Source: Frankiales bacterium
Lineage (GTDB): Bacteria; Actinomycetota; Actinomycetes; Mycobacteriales; SCTD01
Length of the DNA stretch: 33,304 nt
Direction: 5' to 3'
Assembly: GCA_025465135.1 (NCBI GenBank)
Contig: JAODNA010000041.1
Span: 1 to 33,304, forward strand
Shown one piece after another: positions 1-8,115 of the stretch (the first letter of the stretch is position 1; each line of letters starts with the position of its first letter). The position numbers were made by a program, and so were the translations under genes. Under the pieces are notes generated by a model. The model did no database searches. It saw only the letters and a program-made list of their open reading frames with translations, and was not told the DNA's origin.

Positions 1-139
1 GGTGATCGGTGTGCGCGTCCCACGCGTGCGACGTGAGCGTGCGCCGCGCACACCCACCGGCAGTCGCCTGACGTGTGCGCGCCCCACGCTCGCGACGTGA
101 GCGTGCGCCGCGCACACGTCGTGGGCAGCGGCGAAGGCC
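1..139 (-). repeat. Interspersed hairpin repeat, locus A (two 45-bp units)
   Basis: Two 45-bp units lie at 9-53 and 73-117, separated by a 19-bp linker (54-72). Each unit has perfect 9-bp outer arms, GTGTGCGCG and CGCGCACAC. Inside are 3-nt internal loops, a 5-bp inner stem (CACGC/GCGTG) and an 11-nt loop. The right flank GTGGGCAGCGGCGAAGG (121-137) recurs at the other two loci. Orientation is called minus relative to the array at 25869-26082. The left edge of the element may lie outside the window. No protein is proposed; the ORFs that cross it are artefacts of the repeat. Confidence 0.85.
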
Positions 140-518
140 GGCGTCTCGACGGCAGCGCATGCAGGGCAGCGGTAGACGCCATACATCGGGGCGCCGCAGC
201 GCGCGCAGTGCTGGAGATCCATGCTGCATCAGGCTGCGAATCACGTGGAAGCCGCCCGAGAGAAGGAAGCTCGCGAAGGTGACCGCCGGTGGCTGCGCCG
301 TGGAGATTCGACAGGCTCGGACTCTATCTGCGCTATCGCGAGTACAGCCGACAGGTCGACAACGGCGAACGGTAGGCGCCGGTACACGGCCGGCCTTACA
401 CATGCGCGGGCTGCGGCATTTGTTAGCGGCGTGCCGGACGCAGACGGCGAGACTGATGTTCTGCGTTGAATTGTTCAGAATCCGTCCGGCCGGGCGACTT
501 GTCGTACATGATTTCTAG
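140..518. other. Gene-poor stretch upstream of the M48 protease
   Basis: I see no credible gene here. The track ORFs at 75-518 and 221-469 have no recognisable domain, begin inside or beside the repeat, and are rich in Arg and Ala as expected of random frames in GC-rich DNA. The stretch becomes AT-richer towards the protease; the line at 421-480 is about 55% GC by hand count. It presumably holds the protease promoter, and a TTGAAT hexamer at 466-471 could be a -35 element, but no convincing paired -10 was found. Confidence 0.5.
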
Positions 519-1805
519 GTGGTCGCGAGCGGGGTGCGGGCGGACTCAACGCTGTGCCCGGCGTGCGGCGCCTCGGTGGAGGTCGAGGTCGGCTGGCCTG
601 TCTGGTGCTCCGCGTGCGAGTGGGGGCTGACGGCGAGGCGGAGCAAGCCGACGGGACGTTGGGCTTCGTGGCGGGTACGTCGCATGCACGCCCGGGTGCT
701 GGCCAATCATGATCGTCTTCGGTCCTCGGACCTGCGTGCTGATGGCGCCACTGGGTGGATAGCCGGGGTGCTCGCCGTGGCTGTGCATCTGACAACGCTG
801 ATGTCAGCAGCAATCGCGGTGTGGGTCTGGACGACGGGAACATTCCTTGGCGTGAAGCTCCTCGTGTCGCTCTTGCTGGCGGGTATCGCCTGGGAGGTGC
901 GCCCTCGGTTGTGGAGGCCTCAGTTGGACGACGCGTTGACGCCGACGACAGCGCCCGCAGCATTCGCGCTGGTTGACGAGGTGGCCGCCGTAACCGGATC
1001 GCACCCACCGGACAGGATCGTGATCTCGGACGAGTTCAACGCCTCATACGGTCGGGCCAGGGTTCTTGGAAAGCGGATTCTCGTCATCGGGCTGCCCTTG
1101 TGGAACGCGTTGGAGGATCAGCAACGCCTTGCCCTGCTGGCACATGAGTGCGCCCATGACGTCAACCGAGATCTCCGCTCGGGACTCGTGGTCGGTACAG
1201 CAATCGACACCCTTCGACGTTGGGCGTGGCTGTTGTACCCCGACCTGCGACTCAGTCGCCAGCGCACATGGGCTGCGTCCGGCGGCCCTTCGTCCGCCTT
1301 GGTCATGGTGGCGGAGTTTCTGGCCCCGCTCATCCTGTTGCCGTTGTCGGGGACCGTCGGCTTCCTCGCAGTCGGCTTGCACCGAGTCGCGGCCAGATCC
1401 GGCCAACGCGCGGAATATCGCGCTGATGAGTTAGCTGCCACGGTCGCAGGTACCGACGCGGCGATCGACCTCCTCGAGCAGTTCCTGGCTGGCGACGCCA
1501 GCGTGAGAGCGATGCAGACGGCGCTTCGCGCGAACCCCAATGCCGACATCTGGGCAAGACAGCGCGCATTCCTTGCCGGCATTCCGGCCAGCCAGCGAGA
1601 GCGTTGGCGTCGCATCGCGGGTCGAGAACAGCACCGCACAGACGCGAGCCACCCCCCAACGTTGCTACGTCAGAACATGCTCACCTCGCGAGAGCACAAG
1701 CCGTCCCGACTGACAGCGAATCCTGAGACCTTCCAATCAGTCACCGCCGAGCTCTTCAGCCGCAGTGCAGTGATTACCCGCGAGATTCGTGACGCCGGCT
1801 TGTAA
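519..1805 (+). CDS. Zinc-ribbon M48-family membrane metalloprotease
   Basis: This 428-aa protein is a predicted integral-membrane zinc protease of the M48 (HtpX/Ste24-like) group. The N-terminus carries a zinc ribbon with two CxxC pairs (CPAC and CSAC). Two hydrophobic segments follow, at about residues 85-130. The active-site motif HECAH fits HExxH (H209, E210, H213), and RAEYRADE supplies the expected third ligand, E299, downstream. A further hydrophobic stretch (LAPLILLPLSGTVGFLAVGL) lies between them. M48 proteases act at the cytoplasmic membrane on membrane or misfolded proteins; the substrate here is unknown. The GTG start is the first one that keeps the zinc ribbon and has no strong ribosome-binding site. 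Base composition is uneven and lower than in the neighbours, and codon 305 is TTA, a rare codon in this kind of genome. The gene stands alone, beyond the 3' end of selC. Confidence 0.85.
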   Translation: MVASGVRADSTLCPACGASVEVEVGWPVWCSACEWGLTARRSKPTGRWASWRVRRMHARVLANHDRLRSSDLRADGATGWIAGVLAVAVHLTTLMSAAIAVWVWTTGTFLGVKLLVSLLLAGIAWEVRPRLWRPQLDDALTPTTAPAAFALVDEVAAVTGSHPPDRIVISDEFNASYGRARVLGKRILVIGLPLWNALEDQQRLALLAHECAHDVNRDLRSGLVVGTAIDTLRRWAWLLYPDLRLSRQRTWAASGGPSSALVMVAEFLAPLILLPLSGTVGFLAVGLHRVAARSGQRAEYRADELAATVAGTDAAIDLLEQFLAGDASVRAMQTALRANPNADIWARQRAFLAGIPASQRERWRRIAGREQHRTDASHPPTLLRQNMLTSREHKPSRLTANPETFQSVTAELFSRSAVITREIRDAGL

Positions 1806-1874
1806 GCCCAACCACTGCCGAGGTCGCGGCGCGCATGTCAGAACTCGGATCGCGAAATCGCAGGCCAGAGCGCG

Positions 1875-1970
1875 TGGCGGAGGCGGACGGGAATCGAACC
1901 CGCCAGGACGAGATGCTCGCCCTCACCGGTTTTGAAGACCGGGGCGCCCACCAGGAACGCAGACGCCTCC
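1875..1970 (-). tRNA. selC: tRNA-Sec (anticodon UCA)
   Basis: The minus strand folds as a selenocysteine tRNA of 96 nt including an encoded CCA. The acceptor begins GGAGGCG and pairs with CGCCTCC near the 3' end. The anticodon arm reads CCGGTCTTCAAAACCGG, with TCA flanked by T and A. There is a long variable arm, and a T-arm with GGTTCGATTCC. Length and layout match the long bacterial tRNA-Sec. The eighth acceptor position reads as a T/C mismatch, so the stem has seven clean pairs by eye. It decodes the in-frame UGA of the nearby formate dehydrogenase after seryl-charging and conversion by SelA, which is not in this window. Confidence 0.95.
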
Positions 1971-2022
1971 GTCGCCGAGCCTAGGTGAGCCGCGTCGCGC
2001 GGATCGACGTAACGTCGGTGAC
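1971..2022. promoter_or_regulatory. Divergent selC / selD promoter region
   Basis: These 52 bp separate two divergent transcription units. Reading towards selC, TAGGCT (1978-1983 on the minus strand) ends 7 nt before the mature tRNA 5' end. Reading towards selD, TAACGT (2010-2015) ends 7 nt before the GTG start. Both fit the actinobacterial TAnnnT -10 box. The spacing suggests selD mRNA is leaderless and the tRNA transcript starts at or very near the mature 5' end. No clear -35 hexamer was found for either. Confidence 0.6.
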
Positions 2023-3009
2023 GTGACCACGCTCGACGTCCGGCTGACGCAGTTCGCGCACGGCGGCGGCTGCGCCTGCAAGATCCCGCCCGGGGAGCTC
2101 GAGGACGTCGTACGCGACCTCGTCGACCACGCCGGCCCCGACCTGCTCGTCGGGCTCGACAGCGGCGATGATGCAGCCGTCGTGCGCATCGACGAGCGCA
2201 CCGCCGTCGTCGTGACCGCAGACTTCTTCACGCCGGTGGTCGACGACGCCTACGACTGGGGCCGCATCGCCGCGGCCAACGCGCTGTCCGACGTCTACGC
2301 GATGGGCGGGCGGCCGATCGTCGCCGTCAACCTCGTCGGCTGGCCTCGGGACGTCCTGCCCAAGGAGCTGCTGCGGGAGGTTCTCCGCGGCGGGTACGAC
2401 GTCGCACGGCTGGCCGGCTGTCATGTCGGCGGCGGGCACAGCATCGACGACCCGGAGCCGAAGTACGGCATGGCCGTCACGGGCATCGCCGACCCGAACC
2501 GCCTGCTGCGCAACGACTCTGCCGAGCCCGGCACTCCCCTGTCCCTCACCAAGCCGCTCGGCGTCGGCATGCTCAACAACCGCCACAAGGCGACCGGGGA
2601 GGTCTTCCCGCACGCGGTCGCCAGCATGGTCGCCCTCAACCGCGAGGCGAGTGAGGCCGCACTCGCGGCAGGCTGCACAGCGGCGACCGACGTCACCGGC
2701 TTCGGCCTGCTGGGGCACGTCTACAAGATGGCCCGGGCCAGTGGCGTCACCGCCGTCATCGACGCAGCCGCCGTGCCCTACCTCGACGGGGCGCGCGAGG
2801 CGCTCCGCGACGGCTACGTCAGCGGCGGCACCCGCCGCAACCTCGAGTGGGTGGAGCCGCACCTGCTGAGCGCTGTGGGCGACGACGAGCTGCTGCTGCT
2901 GGCCGACGCGCAGACGAGCGGCGGCCTCCTCATCGCCGGCGAGATCCCGGGCGCCCCCGTGATCGGCGAGATCGTCGCGCGCCGCAACGCGGTGGTCGAG
3001 GTCCGCTAG
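2023..3009 (+). CDS. selD: Selenide, water dikinase (selenophosphate synthetase)
   Basis: SelD makes selenophosphate from selenide and ATP, the selenium donor for Sec-tRNA synthesis. The 328-aa length is normal for the family. The N-terminal GGGCACK motif places Cys17 and Lys20 exactly at the catalytic positions known from E. coli SelD, so this is the cysteine form rather than a selenoprotein form. Further family motifs are visible: GLDSGDDAAVV, TADFFTPVVDD, ANALSDVYAMGG and the later TDVTGFGLLGH. The GTG start has no leader Shine-Dalgarno but sits 7 nt after a TAACGT -10 box, consistent with leaderless translation. It is adjacent to selC and to a Sec-containing formate dehydrogenase, which explains its role. 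Its stop codon overlaps the stop of the convergent nrfD gene within one CTAG. Confidence 0.96.
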   Translation: MTTLDVRLTQFAHGGGCACKIPPGELEDVVRDLVDHAGPDLLVGLDSGDDAAVVRIDERTAVVVTADFFTPVVDDAYDWGRIAAANALSDVYAMGGRPIVAVNLVGWPRDVLPKELLREVLRGGYDVARLAGCHVGGGHSIDDPEPKYGMAVTGIADPNRLLRNDSAEPGTPLSLTKPLGVGMLNNRHKATGEVFPHAVASMVALNREASEAALAAGCTAATDVTGFGLLGHVYKMARASGVTAVIDAAAVPYLDGAREALRDGYVSGGTRRNLEWVEPHLLSAVGDDELLLLADAQTSGGLLIAGEIPGAPVIGEIVARRNAVVEVR

Positions 3010-3980
3010 GAGCCGAGGCGCGCGTTCAACCGCTCGCGCTGGGGCACGACGGTGTACTTCGGGTCGCGGGCGGACTCCTGACCCGCTTCGAAGACGCCGA
3101 AGCGGGTGCACGCGGAGCCCGCCATGAGGGCCGCCCCAGCGAGGCCCGCCGCAACGCGGCTCCGGCCGCCCAACACAGCGGCCGTCACAGCGCCGAACGC
3201 CGTCAGCGCCTTGCTGGCCCTCATGAACCGCCCCGGCGTACCGGCACGCAGCGGCTCCGCGGCCAGCCCCATGGACTGCTCCATCCGGTGCTCTGCCGCG
3301 AGCTCCAGCAGCGCGCCCCCGACCGCGAGGCGACGAGCCGGGCCCGCGTCGTGCAGCGAGGCACCGAGCAGGCCGAGGCCACCAGCGGCAGCCGCCGCCG
3401 AGCCGACGAAAACGAACGGCAGCTCCCGATGCGCCTCGTGCCACGACGGGGTGGCGGTGTCGGACAGGAGCACAGCGGTGTACGACGCAACCGCGGGTGC
3501 CGCCAGCGCCGCCAACGCACCGGCCGGGGTGCCGGCCGCACCGAGCAGCCGTCCCACCGCCCCGTCACGCAGCGAGCGAGGGAGGAAGGGCCGCAGCTCC
3601 GCCACGCCGGCCAGTCCGGCCATCGGTCCGTACGCCGTCAAGACCCAGGTGCCGACGGACATCGGCGAGGTCGGCTTCGCCACCCGCAACATGTTCGCGA
3701 ACCGCGCCGGCTTGCCGAGGTCGTGCACGAGCGCAGCCATGCTCAGCGAGATGCCCACGAGGGCTCCGAGTCGCGACGTCCGGCGCAGCGAGTCGCGCCC
3801 CGTCGCCTGCGCGCCCGCAGCCAACAGGGACGAGCCCCCGGCCAGCCCACCGAGGAACAGGTACGCCGGGATGTCGGCGGTCCATGGCGCCGCCTTCACC
3901 ACGGGCCGGCCGTAGTACGACGTGAAGTGGGCGTCGGGCACCATCTGGAACTCGTCGCGGCGCCTGCCCCGGGGGCTCAC
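3006..3980 (-). CDS. nrfD: NrfD/PsrC-type membrane anchor subunit of formate dehydrogenase
   Basis: This is a 324-aa polytopic membrane protein of the NrfD/PsrC family. Such proteins anchor molybdoenzyme complexes and pass electrons between the ferredoxin-like subunit and the quinone pool. The start of the mature family region, DAHFTSYYGRPVVKAAPW, is followed by the first membrane helix (IPAYLFLGGLAGGSSLLAAGA) and several more, including SPMSVGTWVLTAYGPMAGLAG. The track start at 4052 would give a long overlap with the upstream gene. The GTG at 3980 overlaps the upstream TGA by 4 nt (GTGA) and is preferred. It is the third gene of the operon, replacing the cytochrome b subunit found in E. coli FdnGHI. 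Confidence 0.88.
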   Translation of the reverse strand: MSPRGRRRDEFQMVPDAHFTSYYGRPVVKAAPWTADIPAYLFLGGLAGGSSLLAAGAQATGRDSLRRTSRLGALVGISLSMAALVHDLGKPARFANMLRVAKPTSPMSVGTWVLTAYGPMAGLAGVAELRPFLPRSLRDGAVGRLLGAAGTPAGALAALAAPAVASYTAVLLSDTATPSWHEAHRELPFVFVGSAAAAAGGLGLLGASLHDAGPARRLAVGGALLELAAEHRMEQSMGLAAEPLRAGTPGRFMRASKALTAFGAVTAAVLGGRSRVAAGLAGAALMAGSACTRFGVFEAGQESARDPKYTVVPQRERLNARLGS

Positions 3981-4849
3981 GAGCCGCTTCCCGCGAAGGC
4001 CGCGACGGCACCTGCCAGCAGGGTCAGCGCGGCGAGCCCGGCCTTCTTCCACATCGCCGGCAGGTCCTTCGTCGTGACGACCGGATCAGGCGGCAGGCCG
4101 TAGACCTCGGGCTCGTCGAGCAGCAGGAAGAACGCACCCATCCCACCGACGCCGTCGCCTTCGCTCTCGCCGTACAGCTTCGCGTCGTGGACACCGGCGG
4201 CGTGCAGGACGTCGACTCGTGACTGGGCACGCTCCCGCAGCTCGTCGAGGTCGCCGAACTGGATCGACTTCGTCGGGCACGCCTTCGCGCACGCCGGCTC
4301 CAGCCCTTCGCCGATGCGGTCGTAGCAGAGCGTGCACTTCTGCGCGACGCCGACCTTCGGGGTGTCCTTCTCGCCGATCCGCCGGTCGATCACGCCGAAC
4401 GGGCAGGCCGGCACGCAGTAGCCGCAGCCGTTGCAGATCTCGTCCTGCACGACAACGGTGCCGAACTCCGTGCGGAAGAGGGAGCCGGTGGGGCAGACGT
4501 CGAGGCACGCGGCGTGCGTGCAGTGCTTGCAGACGTCGCTCTCCATCAGCCAGCGGAAGTCGGCGCGGCCGTCACCGTCAGCACCGGGACGAGCCGTCGA
4601 CGGCATGCCCAGGTCGACGGGCTTCTTCTGCTCGATGAACGCGACGTGCCGCCAGGTGCTCGCGCCGAGCGCTCCCGTGTTGTCGTACGACGAGCCGAGG
4701 AAGCTCATGCCGTCGTCAGGCACGGCGTTCCACTCCTTGCAGGCGACCTCGCAGGCCTTGCAGCCGATGCAGACCGACGTGTCGGTGAAGAAGCCCTTGC
4801 GGGCCGGCGCGTCGACCCAACCGGAGGCGGTCGCGGGGTCGTACGTCAT
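3977..4849 (-). CDS. Formate dehydrogenase iron-sulfur (FdxH/FdhB-like) subunit
   Basis: This 290-aa subunit carries electrons from the catalytic subunit to the membrane anchor through four predicted [4Fe-4S] clusters. All four cysteine groups are visible: CIGCKACEVAC (C27-C37), CKHCTHAACLDVC (C107-C119), CNGCGYCVPAC (C139-C149) and CTLCYDR...CAKAC (C172-C191). A single hydrophobic C-terminal segment (about residues 268-288, GLAALTLLAGAVAAFAG) probably tethers it to the membrane, as in E. coli FdnH. There is no N-terminal signal peptide. Its ATG overlaps the stop of the catalytic subunit (ATGA), and its stop overlaps the nrfD start (GTGA), so the three genes are likely translationally coupled. 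Confidence 0.93.
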   Translation of the reverse strand: MTYDPATASGWVDAPARKGFFTDTSVCIGCKACEVACKEWNAVPDDGMSFLGSSYDNTGALGASTWRHVAFIEQKKPVDLGMPSTARPGADGDGRADFRWLMESDVCKHCTHAACLDVCPTGSLFRTEFGTVVVQDEICNGCGYCVPACPFGVIDRRIGEKDTPKVGVAQKCTLCYDRIGEGLEPACAKACPTKSIQFGDLDELRERAQSRVDVLHAAGVHDAKLYGESEGDGVGGMGAFFLLLDEPEVYGLPPDPVVTTKDLPAMWKKAGLAALTLLAGAVAAFAGSGS

Positions 4850-7800
4850 GGCTTCACCGTCTTCAGCGTGTTGCCCGTCTCCACCGTGATGCCCGCGCGA
4901 CTGCGGTACTCCTCCACGAGCCGGAGCAGCGCCGGACCGGTCGGTCGCCGGCCGGGCTGGATGTCGCAGCTGGCGGCCTTGGACTCCTGGATGTGCACGT
5001 TGGGGTCGAGAGTCAGGCCGAACAGGTCGTTGGCCGAGTCGCCCGAGACCACGGCGTCGGCGCCGACGCCCCAGTGGTAGGGCAGTCCGACCTGGTGGAT
5101 CGTCCGGCCGCCCATCGTCAGCGGTACGACGCGCTCGGTGACGAGCACGCGCGCCTCGATCGCCGAGCGGGCCGTGATGATGGTGGCCCAGCCCAGGTGC
5201 TCGAGCCCCCGCTCGCGCGCGTGCTCGGGTGAGACCTCGCAGAAGAACTCCGGCTGCAGCTCGGACAGGTACGGCAGCCAGCGGCTCATGCCGCCGGCAG
5301 TGTGGTGCTCGGTGAGCCGGTACGTCGTGAAGACGTACGGGAACACGTCACTGCCCGGGTCGTCGCCGGACGGGTTCGACAGGTTGTCCTGGCGCTTGTA
5401 GACCTCGCGCGTCGGGCTGGCCTGCTGCGGGTGCAGGGCGTTGCGCACCGGCGACTCGTGCGGCTCGTAGTGCACCGGCATCGGCCCGTCGAGCAGCCCG
5501 CTCGGTGCGTAGAGCCAGCCCTTGCCGTCCGCCTGCATGATGAACGGGTCGTCACCGGCCAGTCCGTCCGCGCCGGCTGCCCCCTTCGGTGGCCGGTACG
5601 ACGGCGGCTTGTCGACCACGAAGTCGGGCACGTCCGGCCCGACCCACTTGCCCTGGTCCGCATCCCAGCTGAGGTAGGCCTTGCGCTCGCTCCACGGCTT
5701 GCCGTCGGGGTCGGCGGACGCCCGGTTGTAGAGCTGGCGACGGTTGGCCGGCCAGGCCCAGCCCCACTCCGTCGCGACCCAGTCCTGCTCCTGCCCGGGC
5801 TTGCGACGAGCCGCCTGGTTGACGTCGTCGGCGTAGACCCCGGTGTAGATCCAGCAGCCACCGGCTGTGGAGCCGTCGGGCTTCATCTCCGTATAGGCGG
5901 ACAGCGGCTGCCCGGACTTGTCACCGCTGAGATGCCGCCCGTTGATCTCGCGGAGCACGTCCGCGGCCGACGGCTCGCCCTTCTCGTCGACGGAGTAGTC
6001 CCACGTCAGGCGCTGCAGCGGGAGGTCCCGCTCCAGCACGGAGTCCGCGAGTCGTTCCTTCAGCTTCTTGCCCAGCAGGAAGAAGAACTCCAGCTCGCTC
6101 GTGCAGTCACCGGGCGGGTCGACGGCCTTGTGGTGCCACTGCAGCATCCGCTGGGTCTGCGTGAAGGAGCCGGACTTCTCGGTGTGCGCCGCGGCCGGGA
6201 GGAAGAAGACCTCCGTCCCGATCTCCTCGGTCTTCAGCTCGCCGGTCGCGATCTCGGGTCCGTCCTTCCAGAAGGTGGCGGACTCGATCATGTTGAGGTC
6301 GCGCACGACGAGCCACTTCAGGTGCGACATGCCGAGCCGTTGCAGCTTGCCGTGCGCCGAGCCGACCGCGGGGTTCTGCCCGAGCAGGAAGTAGCCCTCG
6401 ACCTTGTCGTCGTTCATGTCGATCGCGGTCTGGTAGGTGCCGTGGTCGCCGGTGATGCGCGGCAGGTAGTCGAAGCACCAGTCGTTGCCCTTCGTGGCAG
6501 CGTCGCCCCACCACGCCTTGAGCAGGCTGACGACGTAGCTCTCCGCCTCGGCCCAGAACCCCTTCTGCTCAGGCGTGCGGATCGTGTCGAGGTAGTCGTC
6601 GAAGGTGTCCGGGTCGCCGGCCTTCGGCATCGGCAGGTAGCCGGGCAGGATGTTGAACAGGGTCGGGATGTCGGTCGAGCCCTGGATGCTCGCGTGTCCG
6701 CGCAGCGCCAGGATGCCGCCGCCGGGGCGGCCCATGTTGCCGAGCAGGAGCTGGATGATCGCGGACCCGCGGATGTACTGCACGCCGACTGAGTGGTGCG
6801 TCCAGCCGACGGAGTAGACCCAGCAGGTGGTGCGCTCGCGCCCGCTGTTGGCGGTGACCGCCTCGCAGACCTCGTGGAACAGCTCCGGCGGCACGCCGCA
6901 GATCTCCTCCACCATCTCCGGGGTGTAGCGGGCGTAGTGCCGCTTGAGCACCTGGAAGACCGTCCGCGGGTGCTGGAGCGTCTCGTCGCGCTTGATGTTG
7001 CTCGGGTCGAGCGACGGCCCGCCCGAACCGAGGTGGTGGCCCGCACCGCCGGCGGGTTCCTCGTCGACGCCGTCGTACGCCCACGACGACATGTCGTAGG
7101 AGCCCTTCTCCTCGTCGTAACCCGAGAACAGGCCGCCGAGATCCTCGCTGTCGACGAACCCCTCACCCACGAGGAACGACGCGTTCGTGTAGGCGACGAC
7201 GTAGTCCTTGAAGTACTTGTCGTTGTCGAGGATGTACTTCACGATCCCGCCGAGGAACGCGATGTCGCTGCCTGCGCGGATCGGCACGTACGAGTCAGCG
7301 ACCGCCGACGTGCGGGTGAACCGCGGGTCGATGTGGATGACCTTCGCGCCGCGCGCCTTGGCCTCCATCACCCACTGGAACCCGACCGGGTGGCACTCGG
7401 CCATGTTGGAGCCCTGGATGACGATGCAGTCAGAGTGCTGCAGGTCCTGCAGGAAGGTCGTGGCGCCGCCGCGGCCGAACGAGGCCCCCAGACTGGGGAC
7501 GGTGGCGCTGTGTCATATGCGCGCCTGGTTCTCGACCTGGATCGCGCCCAGCGCCGTGAACAGCTTCTTGATGAGGTAGTTCTCCTCGTTGTCGAGGGTC
7601 GCTCCCCCGAGGCTGGCGATCCCGAGGGTTCGGCGGGTCTTGTGGCCGTTGGCGTCGATGTCCTGCCAGGTGCGTTTGCGGGTGTCGACGATCCGCTCGA
7701 CGATCATGTCGACGGCGGTCTCGAGGTCGAGGTCCTGCCAGTCGGTCGCGAACGGCTTGCGGTAGCGCACCCTGGTCGCGCGGCCCGGTGAGTTGACGAG

Positions 7801-8082
7801 CTGCTCGCTCGCCGACCCCTTCGGGCACAGCCGCCCGCGCGACACCGGGGAGCTCGGGTCGCCCTCGATCTGGATGACGCGCTCGTCCTTGACGTAGACC
7901 TTCTGGCCGCAGCCCACCGCGCAGTAGGGGCAGACGCTGTCCACGACGCGGTCCGCGGTGCTCGTGCGCGGCACGAGAGCAGCGGTGTGCGCGGACTGCG
8001 CTGCGCGGCCGCGACCGAGGGGGTCGTCGCCGGTCAGCTGACGCACGACGGGCCACGACAGGAACGTCGTGCGCAGGTCCAT
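4846..8082 (-). CDS. fdh: Selenocysteine-containing formate dehydrogenase catalytic subunit (UGA read through)
   Basis: This single gene appears in the ORF track as two pieces, ending at 7513 and starting at 7404. Reading the in-frame TGA at 7513-7515 as selenocysteine gives a continuous 1078-aa molybdopterin oxidoreductase that oxidises formate to CO2. An N-terminal [4Fe-4S] site is formed by C51, C54, C58 and C86 (CPYCAVGC...CPKG). Sec190 sits in NQARI-U-HSAT, matching the Sec-His active site of E. coli FdnG (Sec196). Downstream, FGRGGATT and GSNMAECHPVGFQW align with the same family. The ATG at 8082 has a good ribosome-binding site (AAGGTGAG). The track extension to 8322 runs into divergent fdhD and is rejected. 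The N-terminus shows no twin-arginine signal, unlike E. coli FdnG, which suggests the active site faces the cytoplasm. Confidence 0.95.
7470..7515 (-). promoter_or_regulatory. Bacterial SECIS-like hairpin with its UGA codon
   Basis: On the minus strand the UGA (7515-7513) is followed, 14 nt later, by CCCCAGTCTGGGG (7498-7486). This is a clean 4-bp GC stem closing an AGUCU loop. As I recall the E. coli fdnG and fdhF elements, their apical loops contain the same GUCU that contacts SelB. The distance from the codon, 18 nt to the loop, is in the usual range. Lower-stem pairing was not resolved with certainty by eye, so the outer limits are approximate. Confidence 0.75.
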
Positions 8083-8115
8083 GTGCTCACCTTGCCACGT
8101 GGCACGCTGGGCGAC
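8083..8115. promoter_or_regulatory. Divergent fdh / fdhD intergenic region with a perfect palindrome
   Basis: Only 33 bp separate the two start codons. They contain a perfect 12-bp palindrome, TGCCACGTGGCA (8093-8104), placed between the fdh ribosome-binding site and the fdhD start. Its position would allow one regulator to control both directions. No regulator gene is adjacent, so the operator role is inference. If fdhD used the in-frame GTG at 8083, the palindrome would fall inside its coding region. Confidence 0.45.

Noticed and set aside
75-518. 147-aa ORF at the left end
   Set aside because: It begins within the repeat, has no recognisable domain or ribosome-binding site, and overlapping frames are equally open, as expected in GC-rich DNA.
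1981-3444. 487-aa minus-strand ORF opposite selD
   Set aside because: It is antisense to selD and part of nrfD, with the Arg/Ala/Gly-rich composition of a shadow frame.
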